Shown here: in pieces, positions 36,756 through 45,682 of the stretch
Position numbering within the stretch: the first letter of the stretch is position 1
Layout: every line of letters begins with the position of its first letter
Source: Hyphomicrobiales bacterium
GTDB taxonomy: Bacteria > Pseudomonadota > Alphaproteobacteria > Rhizobiales > Rhizobiaceae
Direction of reading: 5' to 3'
DNA: 64,000 nucleotides
Assembly: GCA_900469615.1 (NCBI GenBank)
Contig: UBYA01000008.1
Location: 1-64,000, forward strand
The notes under the pieces: generated by a model
Database searches by the model: none
The model's input: the letters and a program-made list of their open reading frames with translations, nothing else
What the model was told of the DNA's origin: nothing
Translations under genes and position numbers: made by a program

Positions 36756-38153
36756 TTATTCGCCGGCCCGGGCGTGCTTGCCGATAAAGCTTTCTACGGC
36801 TTTAAGTTCCGGATCGAGAATGTCGAAACGCTCCTCCCTGGTCATCAGACCAGCAAGCCACGTCGGAAGCGCCGGGTCAATACCGGATGCGGATTTTACT
36901 GCGGCGGGGAATTTTGCCGGGTGGGCGGTCGCAAGCGTCACCATCGGGCTGGTCGGCCGCTCGTTCTTCCCGGCGACGAAGACGCCGATCGCGGTGTGCG
37001 GATCGAGCAGATAGCCCGTATCGGCAAGGGTTTTGCGGATCGTTTCGGCTACCTGCTTCTCGCTGGTGCGGCCGGCGCGGAAGTCCTTCCGGATGAACTT
37101 CAGGGCCTCGGCATCGATCGAAAAACCGTTCGATTGCTTCAGGCTCTCCATGGCGGCGCGCACCTTGGAGGCGTCGCGGCCGTTGGCCTCGAACAGCAGC
37201 CGCTCGAAGTTGGAGGAGATCTGGATGTCCATAGACGGCGAGGTGGTGGCCTTGACCGAGCGCATTTCGTAGCGGCCGGTCTTCAGCGTGCGCGCAAGAA
37301 TGTCGTTCTCGTTGGTGGCTATGACAAGGCGCTCGATCGGCAGGCCCATGCGCCTGGCGACATAGCCGGCGAATATATCGCCGAAATTGCCCGTCGGCAC
37401 GGTGAAGGAGATCTTCCGGTCCGGGCCGCCGAGCGCGACAGCGGTGGTGAAGTAGTAGACCACCTGCGCCATGATTCGCGCCCAGTTGATGGAGTTGACG
37501 CCGGAAAGCCTGACCTTGTCGCGGAAGGCGGCATCGTTGAACATGGCTTTGACGAGGTTCTGGCAATCGTCGAAATTGCCCTTTATCGCCAACGCATGGA
37601 CGTTTGCCGCCGTCGACGTGGTCATCTGGCGCTGCTGCACCGGCGAGACCTTCCCGTGCGGGAAGAGGATGAAGATGTCGGTGCGCTCGCGGCCGGCAAA
37701 GGCGTCGATCGCAGCACCGCCGGTATCGCCCGAGGTGGCGCCGACGATGGTCGCGCGCTGGCCGCGCTTTTCCAGCGCATAGTCCATCAGCCGCGCCAGC
37801 AGCTGCATGGCCACGTCCTTGAAGGCGAGCGTCGTGCCGTGGAAGAGCTCCATGACGAAGCTGTTCGGCCCGGTCTGGACGAGCGGCGCCACCGCAGGAT
37901 GGCGGAAGGTGGCGTAGGCATCGTCGATCATGCCGCGGAAGACATCCGCCGGAATCTCGCCATTGGTGAAGGGCGAAAGCACCGCGAAAGCGATGTCCTG
38001 GTAGCTCTTGCCGCGAAAGGCGCGGATTTCCTTTTTCGTCAGCGTCGGCCATTCACGGGGAACATAAAGCCCGCCGTCGCGAGCAAGGCCGGCCAGGAGG
38101 GCGTCGCAGAAGCCAAGGGCAGGGGCTTCTCCCCGCGTTGAGATGTAGTCCAC
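36756..38153 (-). CDS. thrC: threonine synthase
   Basis: PLP-dependent conversion of O-phosphohomoserine to threonine. The 465-residue length matches the long proteobacterial/fungal class. MDYISTRGEAPALGFCDALLAGLARDGGLYVP is the standard opening (shown in part). The PLP lysine is in TTLAFKDVAMQ (about 112), and the phosphate-binding loop is GATSGDTGGAAIDAF. The matching homoserine kinase thrB is 14 kb away at 21302-22267. ATG 38153. Confidence 0.96.
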   Translation of the reverse strand: MDYISTRGEAPALGFCDALLAGLARDGGLYVPREWPTLTKKEIRAFRGKSYQDIAFAVLSPFTNGEIPADVFRGMIDDAYATFRHPAVAPLVQTGPNSFVMELFHGTTLAFKDVAMQLLARLMDYALEKRGQRATIVGATSGDTGGAAIDAFAGRERTDIFILFPHGKVSPVQQRQMTTSTAANVHALAIKGNFDDCQNLVKAMFNDAAFRDKVRLSGVNSINWARIMAQVVYYFTTAVALGGPDRKISFTVPTGNFGDIFAGYVARRMGLPIERLVIATNENDILARTLKTGRYEMRSVKATTSPSMDIQISSNFERLLFEANGRDASKVRAAMESLKQSNGFSIDAEALKFIRKDFRAGRTSEKQVAETIRKTLADTGYLLDPHTAIGVFVAGKNERPTSPMVTLATAHPAKFPAAVKSASGIDPALPTWLAGLMTREERFDILDPELKAVESFIGKHARAGE

Positions 38154-38470
38154 GGTCTAGAATTCCTTGTGGTCGCAAAATTGCCTGAGTGATCGATTGA
38201 GAGAGTAGAGGAACGAAACGAGGGCGGCCTGTCTTTTTGCGTCGGATCAGCCGCGTGGTTTTCGCGTTTGCGCAAGGCGCGTGGGATCGGCGCCGGGCGG
38301 CGGAGGTTGGTCGTGGCAATCTGTCGATCTCGAAAAGTGAGCCAAAACGGTGTCTACCCAATCGATTTTTCGCTGCGTCGCTGGTATAGACCATCGCCAA
38401 GTGTCATAAAAGGCCCGTTTGGCGGGCTGCTGGCCGATAATGTGAAATATATGGAGAGGGTGGAATTATA
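38154..38470. other. intergenic region between thrC and a lipoprotein gene
   Basis: A 317 bp divergent spacer that should hold both promoters. I see no gene and no well-formed operator or RNA element. Confidence 0.5.
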
Positions 38471-39091
38471 GTGTTTGGCAGGGTTTCGCGTCGTCTTTTC
38501 TCCGCTTCGCTTCTGGCATTGCTGGCAGGCTGCAGTACTCTCGGTATCGGCGGCAACAACGATAAGCAGGCGGCAACGGATGTCACCGTCGCGCCGCAGG
38601 CCGGGGCTCCGGCTGCAGCTCCCACCGGCGGTCAGGCCTATGTCGCCGGCAAATGCCCGCAGGCCGTCATCCGCGATGAGGACTCGGTCTATCGCACCTA
38701 CGCGAAGGGCGCCAAGGACGATCCGAACCAGCTGGTCTATCAGGCCTCGTTAGCGCAGGCGACCCGCCAGTGCACGACCGACGGCACCAGCCTCAGCATC
38801 CATGTCGTGGCGCAGGGGCGCCTGGTCTCCGGCCCGATGGGCAGTTCCGGCAAGGTGACCCTGCCGATCCATGTGGCCGTCATGGACGATGAAAACGCCC
38901 TCTACAGCAAGACCATCAACTACACGGCGGAAATTCCGCCGGGCGAGACCACGGCGCAGTTTCTCTTTACCGATGACGATATCCAGGTGGCCGGCGGCTC
39001 CGGCGGCTTCACCATCGTCCAGATCGGTTTCGATCAGGGGCCGCAAAAGCCTGCGAAGGGCGAGAAGCCGGCTCGCAGGAAGCGCCACTAA
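38471..39091 (+). CDS. conserved alphaproteobacterial lipoprotein
   Basis: A 206-residue protein with a lipoprotein signal (RRLFSASLLALLAGCSTL, acceptor cysteine 21), then an Ala/Pro-rich linker and a globular beta-rich domain with CPQAVIRDEDSVYRTYAKG and ATRQC. The C-terminal tail is very basic (GEKPARRKRH). Start is GTG 38471 after GGAGAGGGTGG. It looks like a family conserved in rhizobia, of unknown function. Confidence 0.75.
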   Translation: MFGRVSRRLFSASLLALLAGCSTLGIGGNNDKQAATDVTVAPQAGAPAAAPTGGQAYVAGKCPQAVIRDEDSVYRTYAKGAKDDPNQLVYQASLAQATRQCTTDGTSLSIHVVAQGRLVSGPMGSSGKVTLPIHVAVMDDENALYSKTINYTAEIPPGETTAQFLFTDDDIQVAGGSGGFTIVQIGFDQGPQKPAKGEKPARRKRH

Positions 39092-39160
39092 GGCAAGCCG
39101 GGCGCGCTGCTGCATTGCCGTTTCGGCGAGAACAGGCGCGCGTAGAATTGCAGATCTATC

Positions 39161-39193
39161 GAAGGCCCTGCCATTTGTGGGGCCTTTCTGATT
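39161..39193 (+). terminator. terminator after the lipoprotein gene
   Basis: GAAGGCCC and GGGCCTTTC pair around a small inner CCA/TGG stem, followed by TGATT. About 70 bp after the stop codon. Confidence 0.65.
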
Positions 39194-39265
39194 ATGGGAG
39201 GGCCAGGATAGGAATGTCGGCTCCATCGGCTGTCTGGCCGTCCTCTCAGCCGAACGCCGGATGCA

Positions 39266-39679
39266 TCAATCGATTATCTCGGCGCCTTCCGCTTTCCGGC
39301 GTTGAACATTGTCCCTCATTTCCTGCAAGCGTTCGGGAGAGTGGCCCTGCCATTCCGTAATTTCGCCAAGGATCCGGAGCGGTTCGCGAGAGCGATAGGA
39401 TTGCGTGGGATTACCGGGGAATTTCTTGTCCGTCAGGTTGGGGTCGCTCACTATCGAGCCGGTCGGTTCCACAATATAGATCCGTTCCCTTCCGTTGCCG
39501 ACGGCAAGCTCCGCGCCCCAGATGGCGGCATCCAGCGTGCCGGTGAGGTAGACCCAGGACAGGGGTTTGCCGGTGCCGTAATTGGATTTGTAACCGACGA
39601 CGATCAGGTCTCCCGGCTTCAAGTCGGCTCGGGTGCCATGGTAGAATCGCTGCGGGACAGTGTCGGCGCTGCTAGTCAT
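39266..39679 (-). CDS. arr: NAD(+)--rifampin ADP-ribosyltransferase
   Basis: A 137-residue enzyme of the Arr family, which inactivates rifamycins by ADP-ribosylation. The family blocks are near complete: RFYHGTRADLKPGDL (H14), WVYLTGTLDAAIWGAELA (Y44), RIYIVEPTGS, DPNLTDKKFPGNP (D79) and SYRSREPLR, ending WQGHSPERLQ. H14, Y44 and D79 correspond to the catalytic residues reported for the mycobacterial protein, as far as I can align by eye. Many environmental bacteria carry a chromosomal copy, so it is probably intrinsic. No mobile element adjoins it. Confidence 0.93.
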   Translation of the reverse strand: MTSSADTVPQRFYHGTRADLKPGDLIVVGYKSNYGTGKPLSWVYLTGTLDAAIWGAELAVGNGRERIYIVEPTGSIVSDPNLTDKKFPGNPTQSYRSREPLRILGEITEWQGHSPERLQEMRDNVQRRKAEGAEIID

Positions 39680-39921
39680 TTACGTCCTCCGAGTGATTTC
39701 AGGAGGCGTTATACGCGCAGGCCGGGGCCTTGAAGCAAGCGGCTGTTGCGCTCTATATACCCGCTATAGGCCGCATTCGCGCCGGTTCAGCGCCGGCAAA
39801 ATCCTTGGACAGAACCGCTACGAGCCGGCTTGCATTGCAAAATGCAAAGCTTGGGGAGCCATGTTCAGGGCATGGCGATCGGATATTCCCTTTGTGAACC
39901 GTGTCGCCCGGCAGGGGTGCC

Positions 39922-40614
39922 TTAGAGGACGCCATCCCATTCCGCGAGTGCCATGACCACGCCCGGCAGGTCGACCATGCGGCTGACGACGGTCTCGGCG
40001 CCGGCATCGGTCAGCCGGTCGGCGTGGGAGGGGTAGGTGTGCGACGCGCCGGTGAAGCCGATGACGCGCATGCCTGCGGCTCGCGCCGCCTGAACGCCGT
40101 GAACCGAATCCTCTACCACGATCGTATTGGCCGGGCTGACATTCATCTGCTGGGCACCATGTAGGAAGATGTCCGGCTTGGGCTTCACCCGGTCGGCGCC
40201 GAGATCCTTGGCGGAGTAGATATGCGGCGCGAAAAATTGCTTATAGCCGACCTTCGAGAGCATCATGTCGAGGCGCGCTGCGCTGGAGTTCGAACAGATG
40301 CAGCGCGGCATCGGCAGTCGCGACAGCGCAAGCGGGATGCCCGATATTGCCTGAACGTCGTTGGCAAGCTTGTGGTCCAGCAACTTCTCCGATTTGTCGA
40401 GCAGCGAAGCGGAAAGCGGGATGCTGGCCTCGCGCTCGACTTCGAACAGGATGTTGCGCCAGGTCATGCCGGCAAAGCGCTCGCCCATTTCCTCGACGCT
40501 GATCGGATAGCCCGCATCCGTCAGCAGCTTTGATTCGACCTGCGCCGCGATGATTTCCGAATCGACCAGAACGCCGTCGCAGTCGAAGATGATGAGGTCG
40601 AAGCCATTGCTCAT
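39922..40614 (-). CDS. HAD family hydrolase (phosphatase/beta-phosphoglucomutase-like)
   Basis: A 230-residue HAD subfamily IA protein: IIFDCDGVLVDSEIIA (motif I, DxD near residue 9), CSNSSAARLDMML (motif II), K in VKPKPDIFL (motif III) and TIVVEDSVHGVQAARAAGM (motif IV). It hydrolyses a phosphate ester; the substrate (phosphoglycolate, sugar phosphate or similar) cannot be told from sequence. Divergent from the bioR gene with a 230 bp gap. Confidence 0.88.
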   Translation of the reverse strand: MSNGFDLIIFDCDGVLVDSEIIAAQVESKLLTDAGYPISVEEMGERFAGMTWRNILFEVEREASIPLSASLLDKSEKLLDHKLANDVQAISGIPLALSRLPMPRCICSNSSAARLDMMLSKVGYKQFFAPHIYSAKDLGADRVKPKPDIFLHGAQQMNVSPANTIVVEDSVHGVQAARAAGMRVIGFTGASHTYPSHADRLTDAGAETVVSRMVDLPGVVMALAEWDGVL

Positions 40615-40844
40615 GAAAATTTGCTGCCTTTGATGTGGCTGGGTTCGGCGCGCTCCGGGAAGTCGTCGGTGTTTCGGGGGCGCTCTGAAAATGACCGCCG
40701 GGCTTTACACGATATGCCGGCAAAGCTCAACCAATCGGCGGGCATGGCTGTGCTGCAGTGAACGAAAGGGTCGCGGCGCTCTAAAGACGCGGTGACGGTC
40801 GCTTGCCGCTCGACATCGGGTAAACCCGCCTTTAAGGATCGCCC

Positions 40845-41513
40845 ATGGCCAAGGAGCGCGACGACACCATTGCCAGCCGTATCAGCCGGGTGCTTGCCGA
40901 CCGCATCATCCGCGGCGAGCTCGCGCCCGATGCGCGCCTGCGGCAGGATCACATCGCCGAGGAATTCGGCACCAGTCATGTGCCCGTGCGCGAAGCGTTC
41001 CGGCGGCTGGAGGCGCAGGGGTTGGCGATCAACCTGCCGCGCCGCGGTGTTCGCGTCGCCTCCTTCGATCTCAAGGAAGTCCGCGAGGTTGCGGAAATGC
41101 GCGCGGCGCTTGAAGGTCTTGCGCTCAAGCATGCAGCCCCGCACCTGACCTCAGCCATACTGGACGAGGCCGAGCAGGCGACGCGCGACGGCGATGCTGC
41201 CGCCGATGTTTATGCCTGGGAGGAGGCCAATCGTCGCTTCCATCGATTGATTCTGGCACCCTGCGGCATGGCGCGTCTGCTCGCCGCCATCGACGACCTG
41301 CATGCGGCCAGCGCCCGCTTTCTGTTCTCGGCATGGCAATCCGGCTGGGAGAAGCGCACCGATCACGACCATCGCGCCATCCTCGCGGCACTGCGCCAGG
41401 GTAAGGCTGAAGAAGCGGCCGCGATCCTGCAGAAGCATGTTCAATGGATCGGCCGCGCACCCGTCCGCACGCCCTCCGGCTCGACGCGCGAAGCCTTTGC
41501 GATCGTCGGCTGA
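40845..41513 (+). CDS. bioR: GntR/FadR-family regulator, probable biotin repressor BioR
   Basis: A 222-residue regulator with an N-terminal winged helix (about 10-75; LRQDHIAEEFGTSHVPVREAFRRLEAQGLA) and an all-helical FCD ligand domain. Identification as BioR, the alphaproteobacterial biotin regulator, rests on context: bioY lies downstream, and two exact copies of the known BioR box TTATCTATAA occur beside it. No other GntR member would be expected to show this pairing. Confidence 0.88.
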   Translation: MAKERDDTIASRISRVLADRIIRGELAPDARLRQDHIAEEFGTSHVPVREAFRRLEAQGLAINLPRRGVRVASFDLKEVREVAEMRAALEGLALKHAAPHLTSAILDEAEQATRDGDAAADVYAWEEANRRFHRLILAPCGMARLLAAIDDLHAASARFLFSAWQSGWEKRTDHDHRAILAALRQGKAEEAAAILQKHVQWIGRAPVRTPSGSTREAFAIVG

Positions 41514-41516
41514 AAA

Positions 41517-41526
41517 TTATAGATAA
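41517..41526. promoter_or_regulatory. BioR box 1 (just after bioR)
   Basis: TTATAGATAA, the reverse complement of the box upstream of bioY and a match to the BioR consensus TTATMKATAA. It lies 3 bp after the bioR stop and before the bioR terminator hairpin, an odd place for an operator. Confidence 0.75.
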
Positions 41527-41555
41527 TTCTTAAAATGCATTGCCGGCTTCGTTTT

Positions 41556-41590
41556 CGAAAGCGAATCTTTTCGCTTTTCGATCGCCTTTT
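41556..41590 (+). terminator. terminator after bioR
   Basis: AAAGCGAA-TCTT-TTCGCTTT is a perfect 8 bp stem (41558-41565 with 41570-41577), followed by TCGATCGCCTTTTCTCG. Confidence 0.65.
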
Positions 41591-41758
41591 CTCGACCCTC
41601 TACAGCTCGAATTCGTCGCCTGAGTTTAAGGTCGGCGTGCTTTTCCTATTTTAAGATTCCTTATTTCCCAATAGATTCGCGCGGTTCAGCGGAATTTCAT
41701 CCGTGCGCCACTTGCTTGATTTTGCGATCTCCATCATAAAATAGATGAGACTGAAAAA

Positions 41759-41768
41759 TTATCTATAA
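41759..41768 (+). promoter_or_regulatory. BioR box 2 (bioY operator)
   Basis: TTATCTATAA, a perfect BioR box, ends 17 bp upstream of the bioY start codon and just before AAAAGGAG. This position would block bioY transcription when BioR is bound. Confidence 0.9.
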
Positions 41769-41785
41769 TTTGAAAAGGAGATCCT

Positions 41786-42376
41786 ATGTCCCTGTTGCAG
41801 CATCACGATGACGTCGCTTTCGATCCGCTTCGGCTTGGTCAGCGATCCCTCATTGCCAAGACAGTCTTCGTTCTGGCGGGAACGTTCGTGCTGGCGCTTG
41901 CATCGCGGATCGAGGTGCCGATGGTGCCGGTGCCGATCACCATGCAGACCTTTGCGATCACCATGATCGGCGCGCTTTATGGCTGGCGTCTGGGCGCCGT
42001 CACCGTTCTCGCCTGGTTGGGCGAGGCTGCGATCGGTTTTCCGGTGCTGGCCGGCGGCGCGGGCGGCATGGCGCCGTTCATGGGGCCGACGGCGGGCTAT
42101 CTCGTGTCCTTCCCGATCATTGCCGCCCTTGTCGGCTGGCTTGCAGAGCGCGGCTGGAGCGGCAATCGCGTCGCGCGCAGCTTTCTCGCGCATCTCTCGG
42201 CCAATATTTTGTGCCTTGCGATCGGCGGCGCATGGCTTGCCGCGCTGATCGGGGCCGAAAAAGGCTGGCTACTCGGCGTGGCGCCCTTCATCCTTGGAGC
42301 GGTGCTGAAGTCCGCCCTTGCGGCGGCGGTGCTGAAGACCGTCCAGGTCTATGGCGGCAAGGTGCGCCTGAATTGA
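41786..42376 (+). CDS. bioY: biotin transporter BioY
   Basis: The S component of the biotin ECF uptake system, 196 residues, with about six hydrophobic helices. EVPMVPVPITMQTFAITMIGALYG is the diagnostic region near residue 40, and GGMAPFMGPTAGYLVSFP the second. In rhizobia BioY often works without or with remote EcfAT components, and none is adjacent here. The strong AAAAGGAG precedes the ATG. Its stop overlaps the TTG start of the following DUF1284 gene. Confidence 0.94.
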   Translation: MSLLQHHDDVAFDPLRLGQRSLIAKTVFVLAGTFVLALASRIEVPMVPVPITMQTFAITMIGALYGWRLGAVTVLAWLGEAAIGFPVLAGGAGGMAPFMGPTAGYLVSFPIIAALVGWLAERGWSGNRVARSFLAHLSANILCLAIGGAWLAALIGAEKGWLLGVAPFILGAVLKSALAAAVLKTVQVYGGKVRLN

Positions 42377-42798
42377 CGGTCAGGCTTCGCGCCCACCATC
42401 TGCTCTGCATGCTGACCTTTGTCGGTGAGGGCTATACCCCCGCCTTCACCGATAATTATCGCCGCATTGCCGAGCGACTGTCGAAAGGGGAGGAGATCAA
42501 GCTGGTCTCCGGCCCCGATGATATCTGCGCGCCACTCCTGAGCGGGGAGGCGCCGCATTGCTTCAAGGCTTCCGTCATCGAGCGGGATGCGGCAGCGCTT
42601 GCCGATGTAGCGGCCCTGCTGGGGGAAGAGATCGGCCCCGGAACCGTCTTGGTGCCGGATGCAAGGCTGCTTTCCAAGCTCCGCCGGAGTTTTGCCGGCG
42701 GTGATATTCGCTACGCCTGCCGTGGCTGCGAATGGGGCGACCTTTGCAGCCGCATCGCTGCAAGCAATTTCAAGGGTGTTCTGATCGAAGCGGCCTAA
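42373..42798 (+). CDS. DUF1284 family protein
   Basis: A 141-residue protein starting MTVRLRAHHLLCMLTFVGEG (TTG start inside the bioY stop, TTGA). The opening RAHHLLC and the C-terminal CRGCEWGDLC are the DUF1284 hallmarks, and a further Cys lies in APHCFKAS. The spaced cysteines suggest a metal or iron-sulfur site. Function unknown. Tight coupling to bioY suggests a link with biotin or cofactor uptake, though the coupling may be local to this group. Its end overlaps the convergent ArsR gene by 4 bp. Confidence 0.8.
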   Translation: MTVRLRAHHLLCMLTFVGEGYTPAFTDNYRRIAERLSKGEEIKLVSGPDDICAPLLSGEAPHCFKASVIERDAAALADVAALLGEEIGPGTVLVPDARLLSKLRRSFAGGDIRYACRGCEWGDLCSRIAASNFKGVLIEAA

Positions 42799-43520
42799 AG
42801 ATTTTCGTCCAGCCCGGATTGCGGGTGGCCATCGCCGGGTTCGAGCGGAAAGAGCGCCAGAAACCGGCGCTCGCCCTCGGGCGTGAAGAAGATCGAGCGG
42901 CTGTTTTCCGTTCGCCGCGCCCAGCCCTTGTCGAAGAAGTTCGAAAGCAGCGCCTTGCCGAGGCTGCCGGCCAGATGCGCCCGCCGCTCGCTCCAATCCA
43001 GACAGGAACGGCAAAGCGGTCGGCGATTCGAGCGCAATCCGGAGACATCGATGCCGATCGACCCAAGATGTTTCTCTCCTCGGGCAGTCAGGCTCAAACC
43101 TTCTCCCATGACGGAAATCGAACCGGTCTCGATCAGGCTGTCGAGCATGCGAACGCCGTAGTCGCCGGCCAGATGGTCGTAGCAGATGCGTGCCTTGCGC
43201 AGCGCCGGCTCCTTCGGTCCGGGACGATGGCGCAGATGCCCGCGGCTTGCGGCAAAGCCCATGATCCCTTCGAGCAGCTTGCCGACGCGGTCGTCGGCCA
43301 GCGCGAAATAGCGATGGCGGCCCTGCTTGCGTTGCGCGAGCAGGCCGCCCGCTTCGAGCTTGGAAAGATGCGCGCTTGCCGTCTGCAGCGTCACGCCGGC
43401 AGCCGCCGCCAGCTCGGTTGCCGTCAGCGCGCGGCCGCCCATCAGCGCCGTCAGCATGTTCGCCCGCGCCGGATCGCCGATCAGCGAGCCGATCTGCGCT
43501 ATGTCTGGACCTTCCTTCAT
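42795..43520 (-). CDS. ArsR-type winged-helix regulator with C-terminal cysteine-containing domain
   Basis: A 241-residue regulator. The N-terminal HTH is of the ArsR type: IGSLIGDPARANMLTALMGGRALTATELAAAAGVTLQTASAHLSKLEAGGL (residues about 8-60, quoted in part by positions). The C-terminal 150 residues form a second domain with CYDHLAGDYGVRMLDSL and RPLCRSCLDWSERRAHLAG, seen in many alphaproteobacterial homologues. The ligand is unknown. It is divergent from a NIPSNAP gene, a common arrangement for such regulators. A short inverted repeat, CTTCG-N8-CGAAG, sits at 43522-43539 at its start. Confidence 0.82.
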   Translation of the reverse strand: MKEGPDIAQIGSLIGDPARANMLTALMGGRALTATELAAAAGVTLQTASAHLSKLEAGGLLAQRKQGRHRYFALADDRVGKLLEGIMGFAASRGHLRHRPGPKEPALRKARICYDHLAGDYGVRMLDSLIETGSISVMGEGLSLTARGEKHLGSIGIDVSGLRSNRRPLCRSCLDWSERRAHLAGSLGKALLSNFFDKGWARRTENSRSIFFTPEGERRFLALFPLEPGDGHPQSGLDENL

Positions 43521-43592
43521 ACTTCGATCGTAACCGAAGCATCTCCGTTCTGCAATGTGCCAAAACAGCATCATCAGCAAAGGAGAAAACCA

Positions 43593-43922
43593 ATGATCAC
43601 CTGTTTCATCCGCTATCAGATCGATCCTTTCAAGCAGGAAGCTTTCGCGGAGTATGGCAAGGCCTGGGGCCAGATCATCCCGCGCAACGGCGCCGATCTG
43701 ATCGGATATTTCGCGCCGCACGAGGGCTCGCTGACGACGGCCTACGGCCTCTACAACATCGAGAACCTGGCCGCCTACGAAGCCTATCGCAAAAGCCTGG
43801 CTGCCGATCCGCTCGCACAGGCCAATCACGATTTCTCCCGCAAGGAGCGTTTCATCCTGCAGGAGGATCGTATTTTCCTGAAAAACATATCCTTTCCGCA
43901 TGCTCCGGGGATATCGCCATGA
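43593..43922 (+). CDS. NIPSNAP family protein
   Basis: A 109-residue ferredoxin-like barrel protein: MITCFIRYQIDPFKQEAFAE at the start, IIPRNGADLIGYFAPHEGS and AYEAYRKSLAADPL further on, which is the NIPSNAP pattern. AAAGGAGAAAACC precedes the ATG. The start is 72 bp from the divergent ArsR-type regulator, and the stop overlaps the next gene (ATGA). Enzymatic activity, if any, is unknown. Confidence 0.85.
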   Translation: MITCFIRYQIDPFKQEAFAEYGKAWGQIIPRNGADLIGYFAPHEGSLTTAYGLYNIENLAAYEAYRKSLAADPLAQANHDFSRKERFILQEDRIFLKNISFPHAPGISP

Positions 43923-44284
43923 TCGCGGTCATCTTCGAAGTCGTCCCCCATCCGGATGAGCGCCAGCATTATCTCGACATTGCCGCAAGGTTGCGCTCCG
44001 AGCTTGAAGCGATCGACGGCTTCATCTCCATCGAGCGCTTCGAAAGCCTCGGCCAGCCGGGCAGGATCCTGTCGCTTTCCTTCTGGCGCGACGAGGCCGC
44101 AGTTCGAGAGTGGAGAAATCGCGAGGGGCATCGCGCCGCGCAGAAAGCAGGCCGGAAGACGGTATTTGCCGATTATCGGCTGCGTGTGGCGGAGGTTATT
44201 CGCGACTACGGAATGAATGAACGCGCCGAAGCGCCCGATGACAGCCACGCAGTCCACGATATCCAGGGAAATTCAGCACGATAA
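43919..44284 (+). CDS. antibiotic biosynthesis monooxygenase (ABM) domain protein
   Basis: A 121-residue dimeric alpha/beta barrel protein. IAVIFEVVPHPDERQHYLDIAARL and GFISIERFESLGQPGRILSLSFWRDEAAV (cited as two family blocks, about residues 2-25 and 38-66) match the ABM fold used by small cofactor-independent oxygenases and by many proteins without known activity. Coupled to the NIPSNAP gene by an ATGA overlap; together they look like a two-gene unit controlled by the divergent regulator. Confidence 0.82.
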   Translation: MIAVIFEVVPHPDERQHYLDIAARLRSELEAIDGFISIERFESLGQPGRILSLSFWRDEAAVREWRNREGHRAAQKAGRKTVFADYRLRVAEVIRDYGMNERAEAPDDSHAVHDIQGNSAR

Positions 44285-44302
44285 CGCCGCCCAACGCGCC
44301 GT

Positions 44303-44329
44303 GAATTCCCGGGACCTTCTCGGGAATTC
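44303..44329. terminator. hairpin after the monooxygenase gene
   Basis: GAATTCCCG and CGGGAATTC form a perfect 9 bp stem with a 9 nt loop, 18 bp after the stop codon. No T-tract follows, so termination strength is uncertain. Confidence 0.5.
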
Positions 44330-44351
44330 GGAAAATATGACGCCGCTTTAG

Positions 44352-45554
<1,203 letters not shown>

Positions 45555-45575
45555 GTCTCCGCCAATCAGCAATAC

Positions 45576-45664
45576 CACCTTCTTCCGTCGTGTACCTCCA
45601 GTTAGGGAAGAAGGTGAAACGCCCAGGGCCTTGCCGGAAGAGATATCCGGCGAGGCCCTGGGCG
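45576..45664. terminator. two tandem long hairpins between ccrM and a convergent gene
   Basis: The first hairpin pairs CACCTTCTTCC (45576-45586) with GGAAGAAGGTG (45606-45616), a perfect 11 bp stem. The second, directly after, pairs CGCCCAGGGCCTTGCCGG (45620-45637) with CCGGCGAGGCCCTGGGCG (45647-45664), 18 bp with a single G-T wobble and a 9 nt loop. TCTTG follows on the plus strand. Probably a bidirectional terminator. Confidence 0.75.
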
Positions 45665-45682
45665 TCTTGTCGGCTTCGGGTC

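Noticed and set aside
39830..39847. TTGCATT-GCAA-AATGCAA hairpin between arr and the HAD gene
   Set aside because: A short A+T-rich stem without T-tract or clear gene association. It may be chance, and nothing in the surroundings gives it a role.
40845..43520. A possible ECF transporter with bioM and bioN beside bioY
   Set aside because: Neither an ATPase nor a transmembrane coupling gene is present beside bioY; the neighbours are DUF1284 and an ArsR-type gene.
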